In this document: in pieces, positions 24,453 to 33,602 of the stretch
How positions within the stretch are numbered: the stretch's first letter is position 1
Layout of the letters: each line of letters opens with the position of its first letter
Assembly: GCF_003460605.1 (NCBI RefSeq)
Contig: NZ_QTVN01000007.1
Span: 1 to 64,000, forward strand
From: Ruminococcus sp. AF31-8BH
GTDB taxonomy: Bacteria > Bacillota > Clostridia > Lachnospirales > Lachnospiraceae
Direction: 5' to 3'
Length of the DNA stretch: 64,000 bases
Made by a program: the position numbers and the translations under genes
The notes under the pieces: model-generated
Told to the model about the DNA's origin: nothing
The model's database searches: none
Seen by the model: only the letters and a program-made list of their open reading frames with translations

Positions 24453-25021
24453 TCATGAATCAGAAAACTTTCCAGTCCGGCTTTGATAAATTTGTCAATT
24501 GTTGTCTGAATCTGTTTCCAGTCATTACAGTGATTGCGGAGCATTAGTCTGTTGATGGAAAGGCAGCCATTCATTTGAAAATAAAAAACCGATTCTGCCT
24601 GTTCAAAGGTTAGGAGGCTGTGTGACATAAGCCAGGTCACATAGCCTTCTTTTGTATTTTCTGCTATTTTTTCCAGAAGAATGGGGGCAATTGCATCATC
24701 CAGAAACAGTGCTCTGTATTGTGATTCCATCTGTATTTTCTGACAGAACGGATAGGAACAGCTTTTTTGATTTAGACAGAATAAATGATCTACCGTTGTT
24801 AACATATCCTGAGTCATATCATTAAAAATATCTGATAATACATCATGGATATCGTAGTAATGAAGATAAAAAGTGCCACGGTTGATTTCAGCATTTTTGC
24901 AGATCTCTGTAACTGTAATTTTCGTAAAACTTTTCTGCTTTAACAATTCTAAGAACGTATCTTTTATGGTTTGCTTGGTATAGCGGGTACGGCGATCTTG
25001 TTTTTTCGTTTTTTCTGACAT
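24374..25021 (-). CDS. TetR-family transcriptional regulator
   Basis: 215 aa, behind AGGAGTATATA. The N-terminal helix-turn-helix (TKQTIKDTFLELLKQKSFTK, then ITVTEICKNAEINRGTFYLHYYDIHD) is classic TetR/AcrR; the C-terminal half is of the TetR_C_8-like kind. It is divergent from cooC. The two palindromes at 23,650 and 25,111 (TTGTAA-N9-TTACAA type) are the natural candidate binding sites. Confidence 0.85.
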   Translation of the reverse strand: MSEKTKKQDRRTRYTKQTIKDTFLELLKQKSFTKITVTEICKNAEINRGTFYLHYYDIHDVLSDIFNDMTQDMLTTVDHLFCLNQKSCSYPFCQKIQMESQYRALFLDDAIAPILLEKIAENTKEGYVTWLMSHSLLTFEQAESVFYFQMNGCLSINRLMLRNHCNDWKQIQTTIDKFIKAGLESFLIHDQREENASDNFCSKISPTVTASSTLR

Positions 25022-25110
25022 TATATACTCCTGTATTATTTGGTATCATATGATTCCTCAACAATTTTCCTGATGTGTTGAGTAACCATACAAATCTCAT
25101 AGACTGATTA

Positions 25111-25138
25111 TTGTAATTTATATAGTAACAACTATAAT
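25111..25138 (+). promoter_or_regulatory. Promoter overlapped by a palindromic operator (cooC operon)
   Basis: TTGTAA (25,111-25,116), N9, TAACAA (25,126-25,131), then TATAAT (25,133-25,138). Nearly the same as 23,650-23,677, and the next 25 bases (TTTAAAG-AAAAGTCAACA) are also shared. Confidence 0.6.
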
Positions 25139-25189
25139 GAGGTTTAAAGAAAAAGTCAACAGATTGTTCAGAATTTTAGGAGGAAAAAC

Positions 25190-25960
25190 ATGGGACATGT
25201 AATTGCAGTATCAGGAAAAGGTGGCGTAGGAAAAACAACTCTTTGTGGATTGTTGATCCAGTATTTATGTGAAAGCGGAAAACGTCCGGTCCTGGCGGTG
25301 GATGCAGATGCAAATGCAAATTTGAACGAAGTGCTCGGTGTTGAGCCGGAGATTACACTTGGGGAGCTGAGAGAAGAAATTGAGCGGGCAGGCGTAGACC
25401 CACGATATCAGATTCCCTCCGGTATGACAAAACAGGCATATCTGGAAATGCGTCTTTCTGATGCGATTGCAGAAGAAGACGATTATGATTTGATGGTAAT
25501 GGGACGAACCCAGGGACAGGGCTGCTATTGTTTTGTAAATGGTCTTGTGCAGACCCAGGTTCAGAAACTGCAAAGCCATTATCCATATATTGTGGTTGAT
25601 AACGAAGCAGGTATGGAACATATCAGCAGAGGAATCCTGCCAATGATGGAAGTTGCCATTCTTGTAAGTGACTGTTCCAGAAGAGGTGTTCAGGCAGCCG
25701 GACGTATTGCAAAGCTGATGAAGGAGTTAAACTTTAAACCACAGAAAACTGGATTAATCGTGAATCGTGTTCCGGATGGAAAACTGGATGCCGGAACTCT
25801 GGAAGAAATCCGGAATCAGGGACTGGAGCTGCTAGGAGTGGTGCCTCATGATAACCAGGTTTATCAGTATGACTGTGATGGAAAGCCGATCATACAGCTT
25901 CCGAAAGATTCTCCGGTCAGAAGTGCACTGGGAGAAATTGTAAAGAAGTTAGGATTGTGA
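25190..25960 (+). CDS. CooC-type ATPase 1
   Basis: 256-aa MinD/ParA-superfamily ATPase of the CooC group. The deviant Walker A is GKGGVGKTTLCG; a short CYC motif (GQGCYCFVNG, residues about 110-119) matches the metal-binding cysteines of CooC; VVDNEAGMEHISRG is the switch II region. CooC proteins load nickel into carbon-monoxide dehydrogenase or act on similar metalloenzymes. No CODH or corrinoid enzyme gene is in this window. It is the first gene of an operon with MoxR, VWA, zinc-ribbon and a second CooC-like gene. Confidence 0.85.
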   Translation: MGHVIAVSGKGGVGKTTLCGLLIQYLCESGKRPVLAVDADANANLNEVLGVEPEITLGELREEIERAGVDPRYQIPSGMTKQAYLEMRLSDAIAEEDDYDLMVMGRTQGQGCYCFVNGLVQTQVQKLQSHYPYIVVDNEAGMEHISRGILPMMEVAILVSDCSRRGVQAAGRIAKLMKELNFKPQKTGLIVNRVPDGKLDAGTLEEIRNQGLELLGVVPHDNQVYQYDCDGKPIIQLPKDSPVRSALGEIVKKLGL

Positions 25961-26045
25961 GTTGGAGGATTGAAAGTTTGAAGATTGAGTAAACAGAAAT
26001 ATTATCTGATTTGGTATAACCAATTGCAAAGAAAGGAAAATCTTC

Positions 26046-26978
26046 ATGAGAAATCATTGGACAGAAATAGAAAAATATTTAAAAGACCAGAAGATAGCGC
26101 AGGAACTGATTGGAGAACTGAGAGATTTTCACATGTGTTATGAGGTAGAGAATCAGGTAAAGGAACGGGTAGAAAAACCGGATATCCTATTTTATGGGAA
26201 AAAGATTCTGGAAATGTCAATAGCAGCGCTTCTTCAGGGAGATAACTTGTTACTTTCCGGTGCGAAAGCTACAGGGAAAAATGTACTATGTGAGACACTG
26301 GCATGGATATTCGGAAGACCGGAATACGACATTTCTTTTCATGTAAATACAGACAGTGCCGATCTGATTGGAACGGATACCTTTATAAATAATGAGGTTC
26401 GCCTTCGGAAAGGTCCCATCTACCAATGCGCGGAATTTGGAGGATTTGGAATCCTGGACGAAATCAATATGGCAAAAAATGATGCAGTTTCTGTACTGCA
26501 TGCCACACTGGATCATCGGCGCAGAATCGATATTCCAGGATATAACAGGATTTTACTTCATCCGGCAACACGATTTATCGGCACGATGAATTATGGTTAC
26601 GCAGGTACCAGAGAGCTAAATGAAGCTTTGGTTTCAAGGTTTATGGTAATTGATATGCCTGAAATGGATGAGGATAGTGTCCTTTTTGTATTAAGACAAC
26701 ATTTTCCAGATGGGGAAAAAAGTGCACTGAAAGCTTTTGCAGGACTGTTTCTGGATTTGCAGATCAAAGCTTATCATGGAGAAATTTCAACAAAATCTCT
26801 TGACCTGAGAGGATTGGTTTCTGCTGTAAAAGCAACAAGAAGCGGACTTTCTCCAATTGAAGCAATCCAGATGGGGATCATAAATAAAAGTTTTGATGTA
26901 TTTGAAAAAGAGATCATAGAAGATGTGGTTTCTACCAGAATCCCATCTTCCTGGACCGTAAAAGACATATGGGGGTAA
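26046..26978 (+). CDS. MoxR-type AAA+ ATPase
   Basis: 310 aa, behind AAAGGAAAA. Walker A LLSGAKATGKNVLCET, Walker B FGILDEINMAK, then the sensor 1 asparagine in FIGTMNYGY and an arginine finger near ELNEALVSRFMVIDMPE mark the MoxR/NorQ AAA+ family. These work with a VWA-domain partner to activate or remodel enzyme complexes; the partner is the next gene, 6 bases downstream. Confidence 0.87.
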   Translation: MRNHWTEIEKYLKDQKIAQELIGELRDFHMCYEVENQVKERVEKPDILFYGKKILEMSIAALLQGDNLLLSGAKATGKNVLCETLAWIFGRPEYDISFHVNTDSADLIGTDTFINNEVRLRKGPIYQCAEFGGFGILDEINMAKNDAVSVLHATLDHRRRIDIPGYNRILLHPATRFIGTMNYGYAGTRELNEALVSRFMVIDMPEMDEDSVLFVLRQHFPDGEKSALKAFAGLFLDLQIKAYHGEISTKSLDLRGLVSAVKATRSGLSPIEAIQMGIINKSFDVFEKEIIEDVVSTRIPSSWTVKDIWG

Positions 26979-26984
26979 ACTTGT

Positions 26985-28802
26985 ATGGAGGATGTCAGAT
27001 GGCCGGCGGAACAACTGGAAGAACATCGTCTGGAGATCAGCAATCGTATCAGAAATCTTTTTTGGACGGTCAGTGGTGATTATGATATGGAATTTGAACC
27101 GGACACAGAAAAATATGTTTATTCAAAACAAACGGTTCTATATGAGGCAGTGAAGCAGGGGGCCTTTGCACGATATTTTGATCAGAAGAAACTTGGCATG
27201 TATTTGATGAAAAAATTACATTTTTCTGCTGGAGAAGATATGCTTTTGCCTCTTGCTGGATTATGCATGGATGCTGCAGTGAATTGTTTTATCATTCGAG
27301 AACGTTTGGGAACAAAGGAAATCAGAGAACAGGCGTTCAGAGAATTGGAAAAAGCCGAGGAAGAGCAGGTATCAGACAAAGCTGGAACAGACCTGATTCA
27401 CAGGATCAGGCTTCTGTATATAAGGCATGTTCTGGAGAACACAGACGATAAGGGAATGGATCCACAGGCAAAGATTGCATTGTACAAGATTCTTTCTCTG
27501 AAGGATGCGGAAAATACGGAAGATGTCATAAACGTGATAGATGAGATTTATAATCATGTTCTGGATCCATCTTTTGAAAAAAGGAATGGAAATCTGGAGA
27601 AAATTTTGAATTTACCGGATATGGCATTGGCCAATGACGCGTGGCAGGAATGCATGACAGATGAACAGATGGAAGACATCATTCAAAAATATCTTTCTAA
27701 TCTCAAAAAAAAGATGATAAGTCTGGATATCAGAAACAAAAAGAAAAAAAGATTTTATTTCTCTCCGGAAAATGAAGAAGTTCCGGAAAGCTCGGAGAAT
27801 ATAAATCCACAGGCAGTGCGACGGATACGGGAATATGTGGAACTGAATTACGGAAAATCGTATCTAAGTGAATCGGAGCAGGCCAGAGTCAATCGGAAAT
27901 TTTGTACAGGAATCCACAAAAACTGTATCCTGTATCTTACAGATGGAATTTTACAGAACCCTGTGATAAAAAATAATCAATACCGTTTTTCTCAGCTGCA
28001 GTTTGAAAAAAATAAAGCCTATTATGGAAATAATCACTGGATCATCAAAAGAAATATTTCTATGTTGGCAGAGTCACTGAAACGGGCATTTATAATCCGA
28101 AAGGATGATTTTGTCAGCAGATCTGATGCAGGGCAGCTTGTTCCTGAGAGGTTATGGAAAATTGGAAGAACAGACGATGACAAGTTATTTAATAGAAAAA
28201 AGAGATCAGAAGATTCAGAGTTTGTAATAGACGTCCTGATTGATTCCAGTGGTTCTCAAGCTGGCAGACAGGCTCAGGTAGCGGCGCAGGGATATATTAT
28301 CAGTGAAGCATTAAGCCAGGCAGGAATTCCTCATCGGGTGACAGGATACTGTGCTTTCTGGGGATATACAGTACTTCAGAGATTTCGGGATTATGAAGAT
28401 CCAAGGGAAACAAATGAAAGAATCTTTCAATTTCGGGCATACGCCAATAACAGAGATGGGATTGCACTGAAAACAGTCTGTTCCTCTCTTATGGAGCGAC
28501 CGGAAAAAAATAAGATTTTAATCGTATTAAGTGATGGAAAACCCTGTGATATGAGCATACAACGACCAGGAACCCGCCAGCCCAAGATCTATGACGGAGA
28601 AGGAGCTGTGAAAGATACTGCATATGAGGTGCGTCGGGCCAGAAATCAGGGAATTTTCGTGATTGGTATTTTTGTAGGGAATGAAGAAGAGCTCTCCGTG
28701 GAAAAGAGAATCTATGGAAAAGACTTTGCCTATATTCGTAATATCAGCAATTTTTCCCGTATGGTAGGAACTTTTTTGCGAAGACAAATTGATATGGAAT
28801 GA
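26985..28802 (+). CDS. VWA-domain protein, NorD/CobT-like
   Basis: 605 aa. Residues 1-400 are a helical region without recognised motifs; the C-terminal von Willebrand A domain (about 410-600) has an intact MIDAS (VLIDSSGSQAGRQ), a later conserved threonine region and IVLSDGKPCDM. MoxR-VWA pairs such as NorQ/NorD act as metalloenzyme activation chaperones. The sequence downstream overlaps the small zinc-ribbon gene leader. Together with CooC it suggests insertion or activation of a metal centre in an unseen enzyme. Confidence 0.82.
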   Translation: MEDVRWPAEQLEEHRLEISNRIRNLFWTVSGDYDMEFEPDTEKYVYSKQTVLYEAVKQGAFARYFDQKKLGMYLMKKLHFSAGEDMLLPLAGLCMDAAVNCFIIRERLGTKEIREQAFRELEKAEEEQVSDKAGTDLIHRIRLLYIRHVLENTDDKGMDPQAKIALYKILSLKDAENTEDVINVIDEIYNHVLDPSFEKRNGNLEKILNLPDMALANDAWQECMTDEQMEDIIQKYLSNLKKKMISLDIRNKKKKRFYFSPENEEVPESSENINPQAVRRIREYVELNYGKSYLSESEQARVNRKFCTGIHKNCILYLTDGILQNPVIKNNQYRFSQLQFEKNKAYYGNNHWIIKRNISMLAESLKRAFIIRKDDFVSRSDAGQLVPERLWKIGRTDDDKLFNRKKRSEDSEFVIDVLIDSSGSQAGRQAQVAAQGYIISEALSQAGIPHRVTGYCAFWGYTVLQRFRDYEDPRETNERIFQFRAYANNRDGIALKTVCSSLMERPEKNKILIVLSDGKPCDMSIQRPGTRQPKIYDGEGAVKDTAYEVRRARNQGIFVIGIFVGNEEELSVEKRIYGKDFAYIRNISNFSRMVGTFLRRQIDME

Positions 28803-28818
28803 AAATGGAGGAATCACT

Positions 28819-29013
28819 ATGGGTAAAATTGAATTTGCCAATTGCCAGGATGTAAGAAATCAGAAAAAGATACGGGAATTAGATTGTCCACGCTGTCATG
28901 AACCGGGAGGCATTGAAGCCTTTGTGAAAGACGGGATACTTGCAGAGGACGGAGTATGTGATAACTGCGGATATATTCTTCCGGAAGGAACAGAACTGGA
29001 GGAAGTGGAGTAA
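28819..29013 (+). CDS. Small zinc-ribbon protein
   Basis: 64 aa from the ATG at 28,819, which follows ATGGAGGAATC. It has two CxxC knuckles, LDCPRCHEP and GVCDNCGY, and an acidic tail. Likely a metal- or protein-binding adaptor for the maturation complex encoded around it; this is inference from position. Confidence 0.7.
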   Translation: MGKIEFANCQDVRNQKKIRELDCPRCHEPGGIEAFVKDGILAEDGVCDNCGYILPEGTELEEVE

Positions 29014-29035
29014 GAAGCATTTAAGGAGAGAACAA

Positions 29036-29785
29036 ATGAAAATTGCTGTAACTGGAAAAGGTGGATGTGGAAAAAGTACAGTAACCAGTCTTTTGGCTAA
29101 GGCTTTAGCCAGACGAGGAAAAGAAATTTTGGTAATTGATTCCGATGAATCTAATTATGGTCTGCACCGACAGCTAGGTATGAAGCTTCCCAGAGATTTT
29201 ACAGACTATTTCGGTGGTAAGCAAAATGTTTTAAATGACATGATGTTATCAAAATTTACTCATCAGTTTTTTGAAGAAACCTGGACTATAAATGATATAC
29301 CGGAAGATTATTATAGTCTGAAGGACGGTGTAAAACTGATGACCAGTGGAAAAATTCATCAAGCAAATGAAGGGTGTTCTTGTGCTATGGGAACTGTTAT
29401 GACTCAATTTATCCAAAATCTTAGGCTTACAGAAGATCAATTTGCGCTAATGGATATGGAGGCTGGTGTTGAACACTTTGGACGTGGAATTGATAACGGT
29501 GTAGATTTGATATTGATAATCATAGATCCATCCTATGAATCCCTACAGCTTTCCAAAAAAATCGGGGAATTATCGGAAAGTATTCGAAAACCATTTTATT
29601 ACGTTCTCAATAAAGTAACAAAAGAGAATCAGGAAATGATGTATGAATCTGTATGGAATTCAAGTCGAGTCGCTGTATCTCTTAGTGCGGATCCTAGTAT
29701 TATGGGAGAGGGACTGATAGGAAAAGAACTATCAGAAAAACCAGATGCTATTGAAAACTTAACAGAATTTCTACTTTCTATTTAA
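29036..29785 (+). CDS. CooC-type ATPase 2
   Basis: 249 aa from the ATG at 29,036, behind AAGGAGAG; upstream in-frame starts lie in the previous gene. Walker A GKGGCGKSTVTSLL, IDSDESNYGLHRQLG, a cysteine pair in NEGCSCAMG matching the CooC metal site, and LMDMEAGVEHFGRGI. A second CooC paralogue in one operon is unusual and suggests either a heterodimer or two client sites. Confidence 0.85.
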   Translation: MKIAVTGKGGCGKSTVTSLLAKALARRGKEILVIDSDESNYGLHRQLGMKLPRDFTDYFGGKQNVLNDMMLSKFTHQFFEETWTINDIPEDYYSLKDGVKLMTSGKIHQANEGCSCAMGTVMTQFIQNLRLTEDQFALMDMEAGVEHFGRGIDNGVDLILIIIDPSYESLQLSKKIGELSESIRKPFYYVLNKVTKENQEMMYESVWNSSRVAVSLSADPSIMGEGLIGKELSEKPDAIENLTEFLLSI

Positions 29786-29808
29786 TGCGAAATGGAGGAA
29801 AAAAGAGA

Positions 29809-32670
29809 ATGATCAGTGTTGAAATGGAAGATGTTCTGGCAGTATTACAATTATGCAAACCGTATATTATCGGTATTATTGCTGCACTTGTAATTGGAAT
29901 CGTAATTATGATCGCATGCCGCAGAATGTCCAGGGGAAAAAGATTTCTGATAAGGGGAGAAGCTGCGATTGCAATGGCTCTTGCAGTCGTTGTCTGCGTG
30001 AATATGATCTGTTTTGGACCAATGGCTACGTTGATTGGACTGGCAACGGGAAATGGAACTTTAAGCGATGAAACAAATGAAGAAGCTGCGGAAGTGGCAG
30101 AAAAAATTATGGAAGACGGAATTGTTCTTCTGAAGAATGAAAGCCTGCTTCCTTTAAATGAAACAAAAAAACTGAATATTTTTGGCTGGGAATCTATTAA
30201 TCCGGCTTACGGAGGAGCTGGTTCCGGTGGTATTAATGATCTGTATGATATTGTCAGTCTGAATCAGGGACTTGAAAATGCCGGATTTTCTATTAACCAG
30301 GAACTGGTTGATTTTTATAACAATTATGGTGCAGATAATCCGGAAATGTCTATCCAGAAACAGAGCTGGACATTACCGGAGCCACCTGTAGATACTTACA
30401 GTGATGAGCTTATTAAAAGCGCGAAAGAATATTCTGATGTGGCAGCTGTGGTTCTTTCCAGAAAAGCAGGTGAAGGTCATAATGATATTCCTATGGATGT
30501 AAGAAAAGCAGCATATGATAATAATTCAGATGAATATGATGATTTTCCTGAGGGAGAGCATTATTTACAGCTTTCACAAACTGAGAGAGATATGGTGGAT
30601 ATGGTTTGCTCAAACTTTGATAATGTGATTGTGATTTATAATGGAGCAAATCAGTTTGAACTTGGTTTCGCAGATGAATATCCTCAGATTAAATCTGTTG
30701 TATGGTGCCCCGGAACGGGAAATGTGGGATTTAATGCACTTGGTAAAGTATTTTCAGGTGAAGTCAATCCTTCCGGAAAAACACCGGATACATTTATTTA
30801 TGATATGACAACTGCTCCGTGGTGGAATAATGCAGAAAAAACGGAGTATACAAATCTGGCAGATATGGCCGTTGAAGGAATGAACGCAGGAACTGCGCAG
30901 GTGTATGCTCCGGCATTTACCAATTATGTGGAAGGCATTTATGTAGGATACAAGTACTATGAAACAGCTGCACAGGAAGGTGCGATTGATTACGATAAGA
31001 CTGTACAGTATCCATTTGGATATGGTCTGAGTTACACGGAATTTGAACAGAAAATGGGTGAACTGGAGGAAAAAGACGGACAGATTTCTGTAGATGTAGA
31101 AGTAACCAACACCGGAGATGTTGCCGGAAAAGATGTAGTAGAAGTGTATTATAAACCGCCATATACAAATGGCGGAATTGAGAAAGCATCTGCAAATCTG
31201 ATCGAGTTTGCAAAAACAGATCTGCTTCAGCCGGGAGAATCTCAGATTGTTACAGCTACATTCAGTATAGAAGATATGGCCTCTTATGATGAGAATACTG
31301 CAAAAGCATATGTTCTTGAAAAAGGCGATTATGTGATTTCTATCAACAGCGATTCACATACTGTGCTGGATCAGAAAACTTATACTGCAGATAAAGATGT
31401 AGTATATAAGGGAGAAAATAAAAGAGCATCAGATGATACTGCAGCAACAAATGTATTTGAAGATGCAAAAGGCGATGTGACATATTTATCACGAGCAGAT
31501 CATTTTGCAAATTATGAAGAGGCTACAGCAGCACCGGCATCTGCAGAGCTGGGTGAGCCATATGTTTCTGAATATCATCTGAACAGCAACTTTGATAAGA
31601 CTACATACCTCAATGATGAGGATGTAATGCCGACAACGGGAGCAGATAATGGACTTACATTAGCTGATATGCGTGATGCTGATTATGACGATCCTCGTTG
31701 GGAAAAACTTCTGGATCAGCTTACTGTTGACGAAATGACAAATATGATTGCAATGGCTGGTTATCAGACAGCAGCCATGGATTCTGTGGGAAAAGTGGCT
31801 ACACTTGATTTCGATGGACCAGCAGCAATTAATAACAACTTTACAGGAGTTGGTTCTATTGGATTTCCAATTGAAGTTGTGGTTGCTTCCACATGGAATA
31901 AGGAACTTGCACAGGCCTGGGGTGAATACATGGGCAAGATCAGTCAGGAAATGGGTGCAGAGGGCTGGTATGCACCAGGTATGAATACTCATAGAACTGC
32001 ATTTGGAGCAAGAAACTATGAATACTTTTCAGAAGATGGAGTTCTTGCAGGAAATATGGGAGCAAAAGCAGTAGAAGGAGCAAGAAAATATGGAGTTTAT
32101 TCTTATATCAAACATTTTGCTCTGTATGAGGGAAATGCAAAGATGGTAAGTGTCTGGTCAAATGAGCAGGCAATCCGGGAAATCTATCTGAAACCATTTG
32201 AAATTTCTGTAAAACAGGGTGGCGCAAATGCGGTTATGGTTTCCTGGAGCTTCCTTGGAGATAAATGGACTGGAGAAAGCAGTAACCTTATGAATACAGT
32301 TCTCAGAGATGAATGGGGATTCAGGGGAATGGCGCTTACAGACTTCTTCCGAAACAATGGTCATGGATTTATGAATGCAGATGCAGCTTTGGCGAATGGA
32401 GTAGATGCAATGTTGTCCACATTCAACGGAGAAGAGAACAATGTAGCCAATCCGGAGCATCCAACATCTGTACTTCAGATGAGGAATGCCTGCAAAAATG
32501 TCATGTATACAGTTGTAAGCAGCTGGGCTTATGATGGAGAACATGAAGAAACAGGTATGGAAAACTGGAAAAAAGCAGGAATTGGTATCGACATTGTAAT
32601 AGCACTTTTCATGGCAGGAATGGAAGTACTGGTAATCAGAGGATATAAGAAAAGAAAGAATGCTGAATAA
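29809..32670 (+). CDS. Membrane-anchored GH3 beta-glucosidase with swapped domains
   Basis: About 953 aa from the ATG at 29,809 (behind GGAGGAAAAAAG). Two membrane segments lie near the N-terminus (YIIGIIAALVIGIVIMIA and AIAMALAVVVCVNMICF) and one at the C-terminus (IGIDIVIALFMAGMEVLVI). The GH3 C-domain comes first (EDGIVLLKNESLLPL, then FGYGLSYTEF and a Fn3-like part), and the (beta/alpha)8 catalytic domain comes second (TVDEMTNMIAMAGYQ, WNKELAQAWGEYMG, IKHFALYEGN) with the probable nucleophile in GMALTDFFRN. Reversed domain order is known in some ruminal and gut GH3 enzymes. It should cleave beta-glucosides or related sugars at the cell surface. Confidence 0.82.
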   Translation: MISVEMEDVLAVLQLCKPYIIGIIAALVIGIVIMIACRRMSRGKRFLIRGEAAIAMALAVVVCVNMICFGPMATLIGLATGNGTLSDETNEEAAEVAEKIMEDGIVLLKNESLLPLNETKKLNIFGWESINPAYGGAGSGGINDLYDIVSLNQGLENAGFSINQELVDFYNNYGADNPEMSIQKQSWTLPEPPVDTYSDELIKSAKEYSDVAAVVLSRKAGEGHNDIPMDVRKAAYDNNSDEYDDFPEGEHYLQLSQTERDMVDMVCSNFDNVIVIYNGANQFELGFADEYPQIKSVVWCPGTGNVGFNALGKVFSGEVNPSGKTPDTFIYDMTTAPWWNNAEKTEYTNLADMAVEGMNAGTAQVYAPAFTNYVEGIYVGYKYYETAAQEGAIDYDKTVQYPFGYGLSYTEFEQKMGELEEKDGQISVDVEVTNTGDVAGKDVVEVYYKPPYTNGGIEKASANLIEFAKTDLLQPGESQIVTATFSIEDMASYDENTAKAYVLEKGDYVISINSDSHTVLDQKTYTADKDVVYKGENKRASDDTAATNVFEDAKGDVTYLSRADHFANYEEATAAPASAELGEPYVSEYHLNSNFDKTTYLNDEDVMPTTGADNGLTLADMRDADYDDPRWEKLLDQLTVDEMTNMIAMAGYQTAAMDSVGKVATLDFDGPAAINNNFTGVGSIGFPIEVVVASTWNKELAQAWGEYMGKISQEMGAEGWYAPGMNTHRTAFGARNYEYFSEDGVLAGNMGAKAVEGARKYGVYSYIKHFALYEGNAKMVSVWSNEQAIREIYLKPFEISVKQGGANAVMVSWSFLGDKWTGESSNLMNTVLRDEWGFRGMALTDFFRNNGHGFMNADAALANGVDAMLSTFNGEENNVANPEHPTSVLQMRNACKNVMYTVVSSWAYDGEHEETGMENWKKAGIGIDIVIALFMAGMEVLVIRGYKKRKNAE

Positions 32671-32689
32671 GGATGAAAGTGGGATGGAA

Positions 32690-32770
32690 TCAAAGCTTCG
32701 GTTACCTATACAGGTGACAGAGACGGAGCTGAGGTTGTTCAGACGTATGTAAGAAAAGTAGAAGAACAGT
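32690..32770 (+). pseudogene. Fragment of a second GH3 gene
   Basis: One frame reads GIKASVTYTGDRDGAEVVQT then YVRK, the typical Fn3-like segment of GH3 enzymes, with no start and immediate loss of similarity. It looks like a leftover of a neighbouring or duplicated GH3 gene. Confidence 0.45.
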
Positions 32771-32801
32771 TCGAGTATATGTATCGGCTGTTCTTTTTTT
32801 A
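32763..32801 (+). terminator. Terminator after the GH3 region
   Basis: AGAACAG (32,763-32,769) and CTGTTCT (32,788-32,794) pair, with an inner GA/TC extension, and seven Ts follow. Confidence 0.75.
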
Positions 32802-32831
32802 TTTTCGAACGTTAAAACGGTAATGTTTATC

Positions 32832-32860
32832 TTGTGTATAGTAGAACATTAGAGTATAAT
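32832..32860 (+). promoter_or_regulatory. Promoter of the riboswitch transcript
   Basis: TTGTGT (32,832-32,837), 17-bp spacer, TATAAT (32,855-32,860), about 40 bases before the aptamer. Confidence 0.6.
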
Positions 32861-32899
32861 AAAACCAATTTTTTGCATAAGTTTAAAAGCCATAATAAG

Positions 32900-32970
32900 G
32901 AAATCGGCAAACCAGATGAAAATCTGGGACGCAAAGCTACAGGGCCTGTAAAATGGCAGCCAGTTGCATG
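32900..32970 (+). promoter_or_regulatory. Cyclic di-GMP class I (GEMM) riboswitch
   Basis: The aptamer core is clear: ATCGGCAAACC, a hairpin AGATGAAAATCT, GGGACGCAAAGC, then CAGGGCC...GGCAGCC. GGCAAACC and GGGACGCAAAGC are the conserved c-di-GMP pocket strands. A stem-loop with a six-T run follows directly, so it probably controls transcription termination ahead of the sensor genes at 33,044-36,564. Confidence 0.82.
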
Positions 32971-32979
32971 AAATGAGAT

Positions 32980-33006
32980 GCACTGTCTGTTTGACAGTGC
33001 TTTTTT
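32980..33006 (+). terminator. Riboswitch expression-platform terminator
   Basis: GCACTGTC (32,980-32,987), loop TGTTT, GACAGTGC (32,993-33,000), then TTTTTT. An alternative upstream pairing TGCAT/ATGCA could compete with it. Confidence 0.8.
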
Positions 33007-33043
33007 GCGGAATGACTTATCAACAGAAGATGAAAGGAAAATT

Positions 33044-33557
33044 ATGAAATTGAAAAAAATATTTGGTGTATCTGTTGTAACTGTGCTGTTATGTCTTACG
33101 GGCTGTACGAATAAAAAAGCTTATTTATGAAAAACGGCTGAATCAGATGGATGAAGTGACCCATCAGATGTTTTTAAATCTGGAAGATGTTATGGGCACA
33201 AAATGGGATTATGTCCAGGTACAATTCATGTGCTTTATCATTCTGTTTGCAGTTGTTGCGGCAGTTTGTGCAATTACAGCTATCGTAATAGTGCTTAGAA
33301 AAAAACAAAGTGAAGCAATTGAAGTTGAAAGAGAAAATAACGCAAAACTGGAAACAATCAATAAGACGATTCCGATCATTGCCATGACTGCCAATGCATT
33401 TTCAGAGGATATTCAGCATTCTCTGGCAGCCGGTATGAATGCACATGTTTCAAAACCGGTTGAGATGAAGGTACTGGAAAAGACAATCAGAAGTATAAAA
33501 TCCGGCGGGGGGGGGCACCGAACCGCAGGTCACGGAACAGTGACAAATGGAAAGTAA
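33044..33557 (+). pseudogene. Collapsed lipoprotein/hybrid-sensor gene
   Basis: First frame: MKLKKIFGVSVVTVLL then CLTGCTNKKAYL and a stop (33,044-33,130), a complete lipoprotein signal peptide with lipobox LTGC. A second frame runs from about 33,115 to 33,557: a soluble part (YEKRLNQMDEVTHQMFLNLE), one membrane helix (FIILFAVVAAVCAITAIVIV), a linker (EVERENNAKLETINK) fused directly to the end of a receiver domain (IPIIAMTANAFSEDIQHSLA, HVSKPVEMKVLEK). The histidine-kinase core and most of the receiver are missing. It looks like a paralogue of the SBP-kinase pair downstream that lost its middle. Confidence 0.7.
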
Positions 33558-33602
33558 CCGGACATAAAAGAATCGAAAAGGATAGTTAGGGATAGACAGA
33601 AA

